DNA of 64,000 nt, taken from assembly GCA_947179485.1 (NCBI GenBank), contig OX359246.1:310001-374000 (forward strand), read 5' to 3'. The notes under the pieces were generated by a model that had not been told where the DNA came from, did no database searches, and saw nothing but the letters and a program-made list of their open reading frames with translations. A program made the position numbers and the translations under genes. Below are positions 1 to 11,800 of this stretch, piece after piece. Positions within the stretch are counted from its first letter, which is position 1; every line of letters starts with the position of its first letter. The DNA comes from Allacma fusca. Taxonomy: Eukaryota > Arthropoda > Collembola > Symphypleona > Sminthuridae.

Positions 1-130
1 ATCCGTTATGAAGCTGTTACGTGTCGCTATACGGGTGCGGTTTGCCGACGTGCAGTTGCCTGTTTTTATCTACAGGTTTGATAGTTACACAAATCATGAT
101 AATGTTTACCACAAATAAGTACAATACGAC

Positions 131-315
131 TCTGACTCGGGAACGGGCTAGGGAACACCAGCTGAGGGTACGGGTACGGGTTCACAGCATTTTTAATTTC
201 TGGGTACGGGAACATGAACGGGTCCGGGTACGAATTTTTATTATGATCATCGGAATGGGAACCTAAAATACTCTTCCCCCTATCACGGGAACACTCAGGG
301 GAGGACCTATTGATT
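131..315. repeat. GGGTACGGG/GGGAAC-rich low-complexity patch
   Basis: A cluster of near-repeats of GGGTACGGG, GGGAACA and CGGGTCCGGG. Open frames on both strands here only reflect the repeats (Pro/Tyr-rich on the minus strand) and are not taken as genes. The same word style (GTACGGG, CGGGTC) occurs in the hAT-like terminus at 47095, so this may be a worn subterminal region of a related element. No terminus or target duplication was found. Confidence 0.4.
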
Positions 316-1507
316 GGGAACATGAACTGGAACAAACGGTTTTTACCCAAGACGACCAATGGTATAAACAAAACTTACGAAACAAAGGTGTAGTGTAAGT
401 TTAAAACAACAAAACGTGTCTAATGCGTGCAAATATCTTTCTTACTATTTATAACGTTGCAATTTCACTTAGAAAGCCGATATTATGCCCAAATGAAACC
501 CACTATAAATTACATCAAGCAGCGCTTCAAGAAAGTCCGTTCAAGAAAACGTACTGGCGCAAGATCAGAAACAAACCCGCTTTTTGTTCCTACACATGAA
601 TTCTACTAGCCTGTTCTCCGTTTGTGTGAATATTGTCAGAAATAAAGGGAAGTAACACAAATGATATCACCAGCGTAGTAGGTAGGTGAAACCGGAATAT
701 AGTGACAGTAAGTGACATAGTGGGTGGGTAAATTTTTCGTTCCATGATGTCATCGTTGTATTTCGTCAAGTACATCTACACTCACTACAATAAATTATTA
801 ACAAACATTTTCAGGAAATAAAATAATGCACTAATGTATTAACTATAATGAAAAAAAAACAACTTGTTTTCCTCGTTCATGATGAACGTTGAGCCGATCA
901 ATGGTCACTGTGGTCTGATTATGAGATGAAATCCCGAAATCCTATTCCTTTCTCAAACGTTTTTTTTAAATAATGGACGCTAAAGTGGAATGCATTGTTT
1001 ATTTTTACGCTTGCAAATTATCAATTCACATGGATTCAAAATTACCGGCTACTACAACATTTCAAACATACAATGCGCATTCATGATATCACAATCCAAG
1101 GAGGGTGGGTGGCTGAACTAAAAAATGATATCTAATGATGAAGGGGTAGGGGAGTAGCAAAATGCCCTAAACTGTGATGATGTCATTTGTGTCACTCCCC
1201 TAAGACTTTTATTCCAAAAGTATAAATGTTCTAACAGTATAGCAAAACGTTTGCGCTCGCACACACTCACCTGCATTTTATAATAGTGAAGTTACTTGTA
1301 ATAAGGAATGATAGTTTTAGCAGGTTTGCACACAATATGTAAGATAGAAAGTACGTATAAATGTCTTTGACTATAAGCATATTTCGTAGAGTTAATTTGC
1401 TTGAGTATTATGAGACAATGTATCGGTGTTCATAACAACAATCGTATATTAAGAAATGTAAGATTTAAACTAGGCCCAATTTTTCAATTCTATATTAGTA
1501 ATGATGA
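316..1507. other. non-coding stretch, nothing recognised
   Basis: AT-rich sequence with only short chance open frames. No RNA gene, repeat array or transposon terminus was recognised. Confidence 0.4.
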
Positions 1508-2344
1508 ATGATTGCAATATTCCAGGTGCTGTTTGTTCCTCGTTTGTTGTGCAGCTCAGCGTACTTTAAACGGAAGCTTTCTACTTTTAACTTAGGCGTA
1601 CACTTTACAGGAACGGCTGAGGCTGAAATGTTTCTGTGGAATGAAACTATTGCAATGCATACATCTAAGGATGTTATTAGCTGCCTCTATAAGCTCATCA
1701 CTAATAGAGTGACAAAATTGAATAGCGGAGAAACACGAAAATTCGTCTTGTTGTCGGACAGATTTGTTGGGCAGTTTAACAACTGTTACATGATACTGTT
1801 TTTAAAATTTCTTATTGATAAAGCATATTTCAGCCAGGCCGATCACAAATTTTTTATCACCGGCCACAGTTGGATGAGTTGTGACAGGGATTTTGGTTTA
1901 ATCGAGAAGCAATATAAAAAACTCAACCCAATAGTTCCTGAAGATATCGTTGATGTTGTATCGACTGCACGCCCCACAAATCCTTTTCGGATCCAGAAAA
2001 TGACTCAGGCTGACTTTTGTGATTTTAATACCTTAACGAATTACGTTGCTTTACCACAAAGTTTGCAGGTCACCAAGTATCATTGGTTCAGATATACCAG
2101 AGGTAATCCAAACTTTGTGTACGCTAAGGTCAGGCACTCCGAACACGATAATTGGCAGAAATTTCAGTTCGTTATCAAGCAACGGAACGAATTTGGAAGC
2201 TTCGAGAAACCACCTAGGGCTTACAAGAAGCCCATTCAGATTCACGCTGAAAAAGCAAAGGATTTACGTGTACTAATGTCAAAAATTCCTGATCGGAGGA
2301 AACTCAAGTTCTACGACAATTTGACGAAGTTTGTGTTAACATGA
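1508..2344 (+). CDS. DUF7869-like transposase-related ORF (probably a 5'-truncated exon or pseudogene)
   Basis: An open frame of 278 codons ending in TGA. From memory of the family it resembles DUF7869 proteins, which are common in arthropod genomes and look transposase-derived. Visible family-like blocks are FNLGVH (residues 27-32), LWNE (43-46), a hydrophobic strand ending in SD followed by GQFNN (83-92, where relatives have SD..GGQN), and GHSWMSCDRD...IEK (119-134, where relatives have GHTHMECD.D..IE). The acidic residues of the last two blocks would be the catalytic candidates; that is inference. The N-terminal Cys/zinc region usual in full-length relatives is absent. ATTCCAG just before 1526 could be a 3' splice site, so the exon may really start at GTG 1526 in the same frame and the ATG at 1508 may not be the start. 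A candidate AATAAA lies at 2507-2512. No internal stops or frameshifts are seen. Confidence 0.6.
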   Translation: MIAIFQVLFVPRLLCSSAYFKRKLSTFNLGVHFTGTAEAEMFLWNETIAMHTSKDVISCLYKLITNRVTKLNSGETRKFVLLSDRFVGQFNNCYMILFLKFLIDKAYFSQADHKFFITGHSWMSCDRDFGLIEKQYKKLNPIVPEDIVDVVSTARPTNPFRIQKMTQADFCDFNTLTNYVALPQSLQVTKYHWFRYTRGNPNFVYAKVRHSEHDNWQKFQFVIKQRNEFGSFEKPPRAYKKPIQIHAEKAKDLRVLMSKIPDRRKLKFYDNLTKFVLT

Positions 2345-2790
2345 TTGTTGTAAAAATAAGATATTTTGTTTGAATTGGTAATCTTTCTTAATTCAGACTA
2401 AATCTAATGTATTCGAAAGTAAAAATGTAAGTTCTCTTCACCAAAAATAGTTTCAAAAATCATAAATATTTGTTATAGTCTTGTATCCTTCTCTTGTTAA
2501 TTCATTAATAAATAATACTCTTCATAAGGAGTTAACGCTGTGTTCTGATGAAATTGCGCAATTGAGGCTGTTATTCTCATGAACATTGGGTTAATGGGAG
2601 GTAATGGTTTAACGACACGCTGTACAAGTCATATTAATGTAGACTGGTACTCTAATTAGCTTATGGTCTTGTTAAAATTTTTAGACAAGCATGCATTATT
2701 GATTTGTATTTATTATACTTAAATATATACTTAATTTTTTTTAAACTCCAGATGCAGTGTGTGGTTTTTCTTTTCATTTCCACATTATTA
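2345..2790. other. 3' flank of the DUF7869-like ORF
   Basis: Non-coding. Apart from the AATAAA at 2507-2512, which could serve the preceding ORF, nothing was recognised. Confidence 0.35.
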
Positions 2791-2869
2791 TAGGCAAATA
2801 GGGAGGTGCATTATGTTAGTTTAATTATAGGAAGGAAATAGGCTAGGTGAATTAAAAGGCCCATCTTTG
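2791..2869 (+). mobile_element. solo right terminus of a hAT-like element
   Basis: These 79 bp match 58905-58983 with a few substitutions and end in the same terminus, GGCCCATCTTTG (reverse complement CAAAGATGGGCC). At 47874-58983 that terminus bounds a complete element with 8-bp target duplications. No matching left terminus was found upstream, so this is a fragment. Confidence 0.6.
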
Positions 2870-3539
2870 GTATAGTGGCACCCTCTTTAATGGTATTCCC
2901 TCTATACTGGCACTATTATGTGTTACGGTGGCTCGGACAATGCGAAATTATAATGGCAGTTGGCATAAAATTAGCTAGATAATGGCTACAAAAGTATAAC
3001 ATGATGTTATAAAACGTGCGGGCGGTTAATAATGCTTATCTCGGTTGGTTCAATTTTAATTTCAAATGTTAATACAGTTTGATAAATATTTTGGTTTATT
3101 GAAGCCCTGGTATGATTAGCTGGATTTACGTCATATGATCCGTGACTTAAGTTAAAACGAAGTTATAACACAAATCATTGCCAATTTTGTCTGGGCTCAC
3201 TTCTAATAAGTTTCAATTCGTGTTGATTTTTTAAAAAACCTTTTTAAAATAATAAAATAAATAAAAAAGCAAAACCTCATAGTGACAAAACCGCAGAGTA
3301 CTCAGTGGAAGTAATTCCCATTAACATAATTCCAGGAATTTGGTTTCTGGAATGGTGACGTTGCAGTCGAAAAGTTTGTTACGACTAACATTATTAATAG
3401 TATGAGGAAACCTAAAGTTACTGAACATCTTAAACTCAATGAGGCAAATATCTCATCATTTTGAGCATTCTGTAAATGTATTTAGTTACAGTTATTGTCT
3501 ATAAACATTAATAGTACATAGTTTACCATTAGTCACATA
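2870..3539. other. non-coding stretch with AGTGGCA-type MITE remnants
   Basis: 2872-2925 holds words such as TATAGTGGCACCCTC and CTATACTGGCACTATTA that resemble the small MITE at 3540-3608. The remainder is AT-rich with nothing recognised. Confidence 0.35.
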
Positions 3540-3608
3540 CAGTGGCATCCCTATATAGTGGCAGGAATTTGTCACTCCCTTGGAAACCACTATATAGGAA
3601 ATTCACTG
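3540..3608. mobile_element. 69-bp palindromic MITE, TA-flanked (pogo/mariner-like)
   Basis: The element begins CAGTGGCATCCCTATATAG and ends CTATATAGGAAATTCACTG, so the two halves can fold back on each other. It is flanked by TA on both sides (3538-3539 and 3609-3610), the target duplication of Tc1/mariner/pogo elements. It is too small to encode anything. Copy A of the long dispersed repeat starts immediately after it. Confidence 0.7.
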
Positions 3609-3610
3609 TA

Positions 3611-6600
3611 CTTAGTATGTGTATGAATGGATAAAGTCACAGTGGTACAAGAAAATCACCTACAGTTCGCCTGATATTTATAGTAACGTAGAATGCAATC
3701 TTTATTACAAATAAATTTTATAGTCCATGGTACAAAAACTATTAACGTTGACGCACCCATAAATTATGCAATTGTAACTCATTAATAACACAGTAAGGAT
3801 TTACAATGATGAATCCCCATCCGTATCATTTATAGGAAACTGAAATGCCAGCAATTATAATGTCGGAACTTGAACAGAGCTTCTAGTGATTAGGGACATT
3901 CACAAGTAGTGTACATTTGAAATCCCTCTTGTTGATGGTCCTAAACCAGAAGTTCTATGCGGGAATTATCTGGCAAGGACGGTGAGAATTGTAAACTGGA
4001 AACGATGAGATCCATCCATTTTGTCACTCCTGGGCTCCAGATTTAATTCTTTCACAGACAGGCAAATCTGCCATTTTTAGTCGCTCTCTTCTGAAAGGAT
4101 CGAACGTTGCGAGCTGATGCTGACACGCCCCTGTTAATAGAAAACAATTGTCATAAATTGGATTACATATAGATACGTTCAAACGGGTTTGCTCCACAGT
4201 TGTAAACAAATGTTCCAATAAATACATTAAAGAGAGATTGCACTTTATACTTATGTAAACATTTGCAAAATATGCGTATGTATTTACACATATTTTGCAG
4301 TACTGGATCAATCCCACCAACCATCACATCACTAGCAGTGGGATCAATTGTAGAATGGAATGAAACTCTGGAAGAAACAATTACAATTAGTAGTGACACA
4401 TATTTGTGTAACATTGAAATGTTAAAATGTCTAATTTCGTGGATGCAGAGTAAAGCAATGCTCCATGCTCCTCATTTGTCGACTTCTAATATATGTTTTC
4501 TATTAATGGCACTCCCGACAAAGGTTTTAATGTTTTAAAAAATATTTCCATTTGAAGTGACAAGAAAAATTATTGACCACAGCAACAAGTAGTGCATAGT
4601 TACATACCTAAATACGTATCAACACAGGTAAGATTTAAAGTGAAAATTATACACATGGATGAATCAAACTGAATAACGTAGCTATATTGCCGCTAATTGA
4701 TAGTATCAAACTTCGATAGATCAACTTCTAATTAGAAATATTATCTCCAGTCGTATTTTAAATAAAATATGCGTGCATCCTTTGTGATGAAGCACCAGCA
4801 GGTTTGAAGAACTAACCTGAAGTTAATGGAATGTTTATGATACAGTCTGTGAATGGTTGACTGTAGATTTAGTGTCCAGCATCTACAGCATTTCCCGTAT
4901 AATTCCAGCTCAGATTTCTGCTTTGGAATTCTGGAAATGTTGCCTGCAAAATTAATGTTAGACAATCCCTGAGAAAATCCGGTTCGGAATGTGTGGTGAT
5001 TGACAGGTGTCACTAGCTCGCGATAAGTTGCCTGGTCCAAGGAAATCCGGATATAAAGTTATTTTGGCAAGAATAATTTGTATTGTAATGGATTTATTCC
5101 GTCAAATCAAACAGTACGTAGCGCTATGATCTCCAGCTACAGACAAATAGGTATAATTTGATATTTTTCCTTTGGTTTGTTTGTGTTTCTAACAAATTGG
5201 GGCATCTTGAGACCAGAATAAAGTTCCAGGGAGAAAATACGGAGAATGTAACACTCTTTGAAGTTTTGAACTAATTCGGTGTGTAATTATATACTTTAGG
5301 TTCAAGTTTGACACGGAGTTCAAACACAAAAGTTCTCTTAACTGCTCGTAAAACTGACTGTTGCTTTTTCCGAAGGATCTGAGAAGAAGTAGAAAAACTC
5401 ATTGGGTTCCCGAACATGGAATTACTCTCGGAAAGGTACGAATGAGGCGGAGTAAAAGCAGCCATCATGCTCGTATTCAAAATTCCCAACATATGTACAC
5501 GCATACACAACGGACTAGGATATGTTTGGAATGTGTTACTAACTGTAAGTTTACCTGTTGCTAAGGAAAGTAGGTTTTCTACAGGGTGTTTCATGTCTTC
5601 CTCCTCCTCCGCCTAGTCGTTAGGGAATATTTAACTCGCACAATAATTGATCTCCCCAGTTTGTAGAAAAGTTGTGTTAAAAAATTTAATTAAAATGGTT
5701 GCATTGACCTCAGGTCAAGGAACAAGGTGGATGCTTTTACGTAATTTGATTTCAGCAGTTACTGATCTTAACAACGTTTGTAGGAGTAGGAAACCTTACT
5801 GACTTTCACAAGTGGCCTGGGCTGAGAACTCGTGACATGGCGTGTAAGAATGGAGAGCAAGGTTGGAGAAATGCTACGACAGGAATGAAAGTAAGTGTTC
5901 TCTTAGGTCATGCCCACATTTCTCATTCATGACCCGTTCAATGATATTTGAAGGTCATGGTTTAAATATTTCGGACACGACCGGTGAATATAGAGACCCA
6001 GGTCAATTTCAGCCCCCAGAGCGGAAGTGAGGAGAGAGGAATTTCGGATGACGTGAATTCATCTTGGACGATCTGGAGCTCTCAAAATTATTTCAAAACA
6101 GCTTTTTGCAGTAATTATCAATAAGATATATCTAATTAAGCTTAATTTCATTACGCCATGGTCAAACCTGCAGCCACAGGATCCTATAATATGATAAGGG
6201 ATGTTGGTTGTGGCTGTACGTAGTGTTTTCAACTAAATCGGTTTTTCCTGGGTGAAGAGGCAAAATGATCTACAAGCATCACATTCTCTCATTTCTGTTT
6301 AATTTTTACACGGTTGAAGTGTTTGCTTTTTTGCCAAGAAATCAGGCCAATTTTAGGGAATCGATTTATCCCAGCAGGCCATAAAGTGGATATTTGAAAA
6401 TGGTTTCAACCACGGCTGAACTTCCCCACCTTACTTTGTTGTCTACAGATAAAATTGTTTGTCGGTTCCTTTGATTTATTTCCCCCATCATCACGGGTGA
6501 GACTTCAAATATATTTGCTGGATCTTATTCCGGCTAAGTATGCATCCAATCTCCTCGATAAAAATTCAGCCTAACAAACTCCCCTGGTTTTGGAATCATC

Positions 6601-7683
6601 TCTGCTGTTTCCCAGTGACGACTTATTGAAACTTAAGAATAGTTATTGTAACAATTTCGAAGTGCTTTTCATTCATAGCAGGAAAACCTGGTGAATACAA
6701 AAAATACATTGGAATTGGCACAGATAGAATCAGCATTATAACTGGATTAAATAAACATATTATTAGATTTGTGCAGTCACAAGAAACTATCCTTTAATAT
6801 ATGACTTTAAAATATGTATGTATGTACGTGATATATACTTCCATTCTTTTTATTGGTGTTTCACTATACACAATTTTAGTAGGTACAGGGAATACATTGT
6901 ACAGTGGTTCCTCTTAGAAAGTATACCCTTTATATCGGCATAGTGCAGAACTTGCTGGGGTTACATGAAAATTATATACATAAAGATAATTTTATGTAAG
7001 ACAGTGGCATCTTCACATTATTGTATTTGTATTGCGTCTCGTTAGAATCATTGCATAGGGAAGTCACTGTATTAAATATAGATATTAGTAACCTTTCCAT
7101 ATTCAAACAAAGAGTTGGCTGCCTACATATTTGAAAATACGCAAAATGAACATGCCAGATTTTTCACGCCAATATTAAAGCATTAATATATTGACTTTTC
7201 TGTGAGAACTACTTTCACTCAATTCCGATTTCTTCAAAGATCTGTCCTAAGTTTTCAATGTAACTCCATCCTTCATTTTCATAGCATTAGCTACTAAAAT
7301 AGTGAATATGACTTAAAACCAAGGAAACGTTTGCACTGGGTAACATTAGGACGCCTGTCCAACTCGAATGTAATTCCATGTTTTAGGATGTGTAATCAAT
7401 TAATATGCAGCTTAAAGATTTTTCAGACTTGCTTCGTATCAGTGACAATTGATTCTACGAACAAAACGCAGTGTAAAAACAATTTTCTAAGGGCTATCTC
7501 AACACCTATTCCTTTAGCTGGTTGGAAGGTTTGTAAGTTATTACTATAGGTATGGGAGTTATAGCACATTGATTCCTATTAAAGTTCTTTTTGCGCTATA
7601 AAACACATGCTTGTGAGAATTTCATCTCTCTTAACAAAACCATATCATTGTTACTTTGCATTGCTGTGCAAAATGTTCCTATA
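3611..7683 (+). repeat. copy A of an unclassified long dispersed repeat
   Basis: About 4.1 kb that reappears, diverged and in broken order, as copy B: 3611-3869 matches 13856-14120, 3861-4540 matches 36954-37601, 4540-4940 matches 37602-38590 in reverse, 5480-5900 matches 39110-39400, 5960-6650 matches 45430-46440, and 7190-7683 matches 59730-60197. No coding domain is recognised, so it may be an old non-coding transposon or a segmental duplication. It preserves the uninterrupted site TGTCGGAAC at 3861-3869 into which a 22.8-kb element was inserted in copy B. A small MITE interrupts it at 6902-7069. Confidence 0.7.
6902..7069. mobile_element. 168-bp MITE, TA-flanked (pogo/mariner-like)
   Basis: It starts CAGTGGTTCCTC and ends GGGAAGTCACTG, and is flanked by TA at 6900-6901 and 7070-7071. 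The inverted repeats are imperfect. A second internal CAGTGGCATCTTC at about 7002 suggests rearrangement or nesting. It is related in terminal sequence to the MITE at 3540-3608 and has no coding capacity. Confidence 0.55.
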
Positions 7684-8944
7684 GTGTATAATTAGCGTAA
7701 TTTTGGTATAAGAGACGCTTGCTCCTTTCAGATATATCTATTCTTACAGAAAATGATTTCTAGGATACCACAAACCATACAATTCTATACCAGCACTGCA
7801 AAATGAAAGACGATATCTGGGAATCAGGGGTCGGATTGTTGTGGGAAGACGCGAAGATTCTTCCCAGGGAAAAAATATTTCTGGCAAGGGCTTTGAAAGT
7901 GGAGGGATTCTTTTCTGTGTACAAGGATTTTTAAATTTGTTGACCTTCTATTTGGCTGGGAATTTCTAATTTGTTGGCGTGTTTCACAGTAATTTTTATT
8001 GCAAACATGGAATTTTTAGTTTGGTTGACATTATTTGGCAGGGATTTGCCATTCTGTTAGAAAATTATTTTTGCCAACAGGGATATCGGTAATCGTTGAC
8101 CTTTTCTTCAGCAGGGATTCTGGACTCGTTGAGGACATCCCTGCAGTGACACAAGTTTCAGCAGGAAAATTCGTGAATGATCTTGCAGAGAGATTTACGA
8201 TACCCCCACCCCTGCTGGGCAGGATATACATAGATATATACTTATGAGATGAGCATAAACCTTCAATTTGTTAAATAATAAAAACATCTGGCCATAGCAT
8301 TTCTCAAATACAAATTTATTTCCAAATGGCCAGCCTACTTCAGTTTGGTTTGATATTGTCCAAGAAAGGTATTTCCCAATTAACTGTCTGAACTGAAGAC
8401 TCTAAGTTTGACTCTCTCGAAATAGGAAGGCTGACAATGATAATCGATAGTAGTTTTCTTGGAGTAAATACTCATTTGACCGGGAAAATCCCGTTGAATG
8501 GAAATTGTGCAATGCTTATAAATTCTGAGCTCATCTGAAGGAACCAGGAACCCATATTTAATCCTATTTGAACAGAAGTCCCATAATTGCAGTCAATTTG
8601 AATCTCCCAGTATTTTTAAAAAACTTCATAGTTACTAAAATAATTATTGTGTAATTACTGCAAGGTCTCAGTACGTGTATATCAAGTCCGTTTATTGCAT
8701 TTAAATGCCGATACTTAATAACAAAAGCGTTTCACATGGTGACTTCAAAAATCCAACTCACACGTAATCAACGCAATTTGAAGATTTTATTGAAAATGTC
8801 ACAGGCCGTCTCGGTATTTTTGCCTGATATTTCATTTAGATTTGTCGGAGTCTCTAGTAAAAATACATGTTTTAAAGTTGCTTATGCATTGACTCCAAAC
8901 AACATCTCTATCATAATTTAATGGTACTCTCTATGTGTTGGAAT
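7684..8944. other. non-coding stretch, nothing recognised
   Basis: Short opposing open frames near 8031-8247 occupy the same bases on both strands and show no family motif; I do not call them genes. Confidence 0.35.
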
Positions 8945-9150
8945 CAGAGATGTCCAAATGAAATTGCCTTCCTTCAAACCTTCGAAGGCAATTTTTTGAA
9001 AAAACGCATTCCTTCATCCTTCTATTAAAGGAAGCCTTCAAAATATTTTGCCTTCCTTCAGCCCTGTTTTACTTATTAATTTAATGACTCCAGCCTTCAG
9101 CCTTCAAAAAAAAAATCAGCCTTCCTTCCTATTCAGCCTTCATAACACGG
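8945..9150. repeat. GCCTTCC-repeat patch with a hAT-like terminus
   Basis: It starts with CAGAGATGTCC, a plausible hAT-type terminal sequence, followed by many copies of CCTTCC, GCCTTC and AGCCTTC to about 9150. No second terminus or target duplication was located, so classification is tentative. Confidence 0.4.
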
Positions 9151-9707
9151 AATACCATAGCAATGCATTTAAACAACCCTTTTGCAGGTAAAACACCTGA
9201 AAATCAGCGATACAATTTACTCAATTGAGTTCGTTTATTAAAATCAGAACCAATGAAGTAAATCTCATTGTGCATATAACTGTACAAATAACATCATTAG
9301 AGACATTGGTTCCTTCCCGAACATTTGCTAACACAAGCACATAGAATGACATATGTAGATAATTACCTCATAAATTCCTGTATCTTCTCATACAGCTTAC
9401 CGCATGTGAGCCACTTTCTCCACCCTCTCCTTCCTTTCACTTTCCGCTTATCCCACGATTCATCGTCTGCATGTAATACAGTCCCCTGACTTAACTCTTC
9501 CTCTCAGACACTTCATTTAATCTACATAGGTAATTACTATACATAGTTAAGTCGTCAATTATTGTTATGACAGGACCGCTGAATGGAGCAACAGTGGCCG
9601 CTGGTCCTAAGAATGTAATACAGTATTAGAAATCACGTATAACATGGTGGTAAACGAGAATTAGCCAGAACATTGTAATTACTTATACTGAGAATTATGT
9701 TTCTAAG

Positions 9708-11800
9708 AAGGTAAGATTTTGGGATGGTACAAGCCGATTCAAAAAAAGCATAGCACATGTTTTAGTACTCAACTAGTATGTTTCAAAACTCATGTAACTC
9801 GAGTGCATTTTGCCCCGTTCTCCTAGGACACGCCACCAAAGTTTCAAAATTTAAAACGATACCACAGGTCTTTTCCACCTGTCTTTTCAAAAAAAGTTAA
9901 TGTTAAATCCCATAAGGATTTTGAGTTTTTGAAAGTCGATGAAATTTTGATTTTCGCTATTTCAATGAAAATCAAGTTTTTACGTACACATTTATATATC
10001 CTTCAACAAAATTCCCCAAAACTTAATCCCTCCATCATGGCGCATCTGTATGCATGTTGTCGATACGATATATTAACTCCATATTTAATCACTTACACAT
10101 ACGCATAAACTGGACTATTGAGAGTTGCCCTATGATGTACTTACATATGTAGAACATTAATAATTAGCCCCCCCACGCAAATACCATCACAAACGTAATC
10201 CCTCCAACATGATCACTGTTGATTTCCTCCTCAATGAATCCCTCCAGCATAGTTTGCTTATCTCTAATGTGCATATGTACAGCCTGTATAGATAGCCCCC
10301 CACGCAAATATCGTCAAATTTTCTCTACAGGTAATCCCTCCAAATTTATATTTGTGTCTCCCTTTCCAATAAATCTTCTATAAATAATCTCTAAATAAAT
10401 GTTTTTATGGGTGGGCAAATTATGGAGGTTGTGAATATACACACTAGAGAAATTAAAAATGCCTTGACATTTTCGGCTTTATCCCTGTCCAAATTGCCCT
10501 GGCATTTTCGGCCTTTTCATTTAATGGTATTTTGGGCATCTATGGCACGTTGGGTAGTTGGGCATGTATTTTCAGCCTAAGGCAGACATTTTTGCTATGT
10601 TCGCGAGAATTGTTTCAATATGTAGCTTTAGCTATGGATCTACTAACTTTGCATACTAAAACAACAAGCAGTATGTTACCAGTTGAAATAGGCAACTTTA
10701 TGGAAAATATAATAATTATTTTGTATTTATTTTATTGTAAGAATTCGTTTGCACCTAATCATTTAGCGTGAAAACGCATTTTTGCAAAAATGTAACAAAC
10801 AAAGATTAAATAACTGTTATCTATATGCAATAGTTTCTGCATTGTCGCATTTTTGACTCCTAGGTTTGCTTACTTGGGCTGCTAAAATTCAATTTTCAAA
10901 ATCGGCCCAAAAATTGATACATAAGCTCCAAGTTTGAATTGTTTATAAAATTTATGTATTTTTGTTAAAAACATTTAAATATAGTCGTCATTAAAATTCG
11001 GAACTTACACAGGCACTGCGCTAATTACAATTTCAAAACAAAAACTCTTATGTCCTTAAAAAACTTTAAATTTTTTAAACCACTAACCATGTAATTAATT
11101 ATGCCTATTGATTTTTCATAAACTTAACAATAAAATTTTCTAAAACTGTATGGGTTCGATTATATCAAAATGCTCCGGAAAAACCGCTGATCGACCAACA
11201 ACAGTGTATATGTTTCTACTAACGTCACCAATACGCTAAAAACGGCCAAAATACCGGGCACTATCAGACTAGCGCATTTTCAGTGCATTTTCAGGTAGGT
11301 AAGTATTCATAAAACCCATGACATTTTCATTTGAGCAACCCTAGTTGTACTTATGTACATCATAGGGCAACTCTCAATAGTCCAGTTTATGCGTATGTAT
11401 AAGTGATGAAATATGGAGTGAATACTATATCGTATCGACAACATGCATACAGATGCGCCATGATGGAGGGATTACTTTTTGGGGAATTTTGTTGAAGGAT
11501 ATATAAATGTGTACGTAAAAACTTGATTTTCATTGAAATAGCGAAAATCAAAATTTCATCGACTTTCAAAAACTCAAAATCCTTATGGGATTTAACATTA
11601 ACTTTTTTTGAAAAGACAGGTGGAAAAGACCTGTGGTATCGTTTTAAATTTTGAAACTTTGGTGGCGTGTCCTAGGAGAACGGGGCAAAATGCACTCGAG
11701 TTACATGAGTTTTGAAACATACTAGGTGAGTACTAAAACATGTGCTATGCTTTTTTAGAATTGTATTTTTTTTGCTTGTACCATCCCAAAGTCTTACCTT
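9708..11800. mobile_element. inverted-repeat element with ~430-bp arms
   Basis: The left arm 9708-10140 matches the right arm 11355-11800 in reverse with few differences. The outer ends read AAGGTAAGATTTTGGGATGG on the left and, reversed, AAGGTAAGACTTTGGGATGG on the right. The 1.2-kb centre has copies of AATCCCTCCA and CCCCCACGCAAATA but no convincing ORF. The structure fits a non-autonomous DNA transposon with long terminal inverted repeats. I could not fix a target duplication; a TAAG near both ends is only suggestive. Confidence 0.65.

Noticed and set aside
5271..5594. 107-codon minus-strand frame in copy A
   Set aside because: No motif, not maintained in copy B near 39110-39240, and overlapped by another frame on the plus strand.
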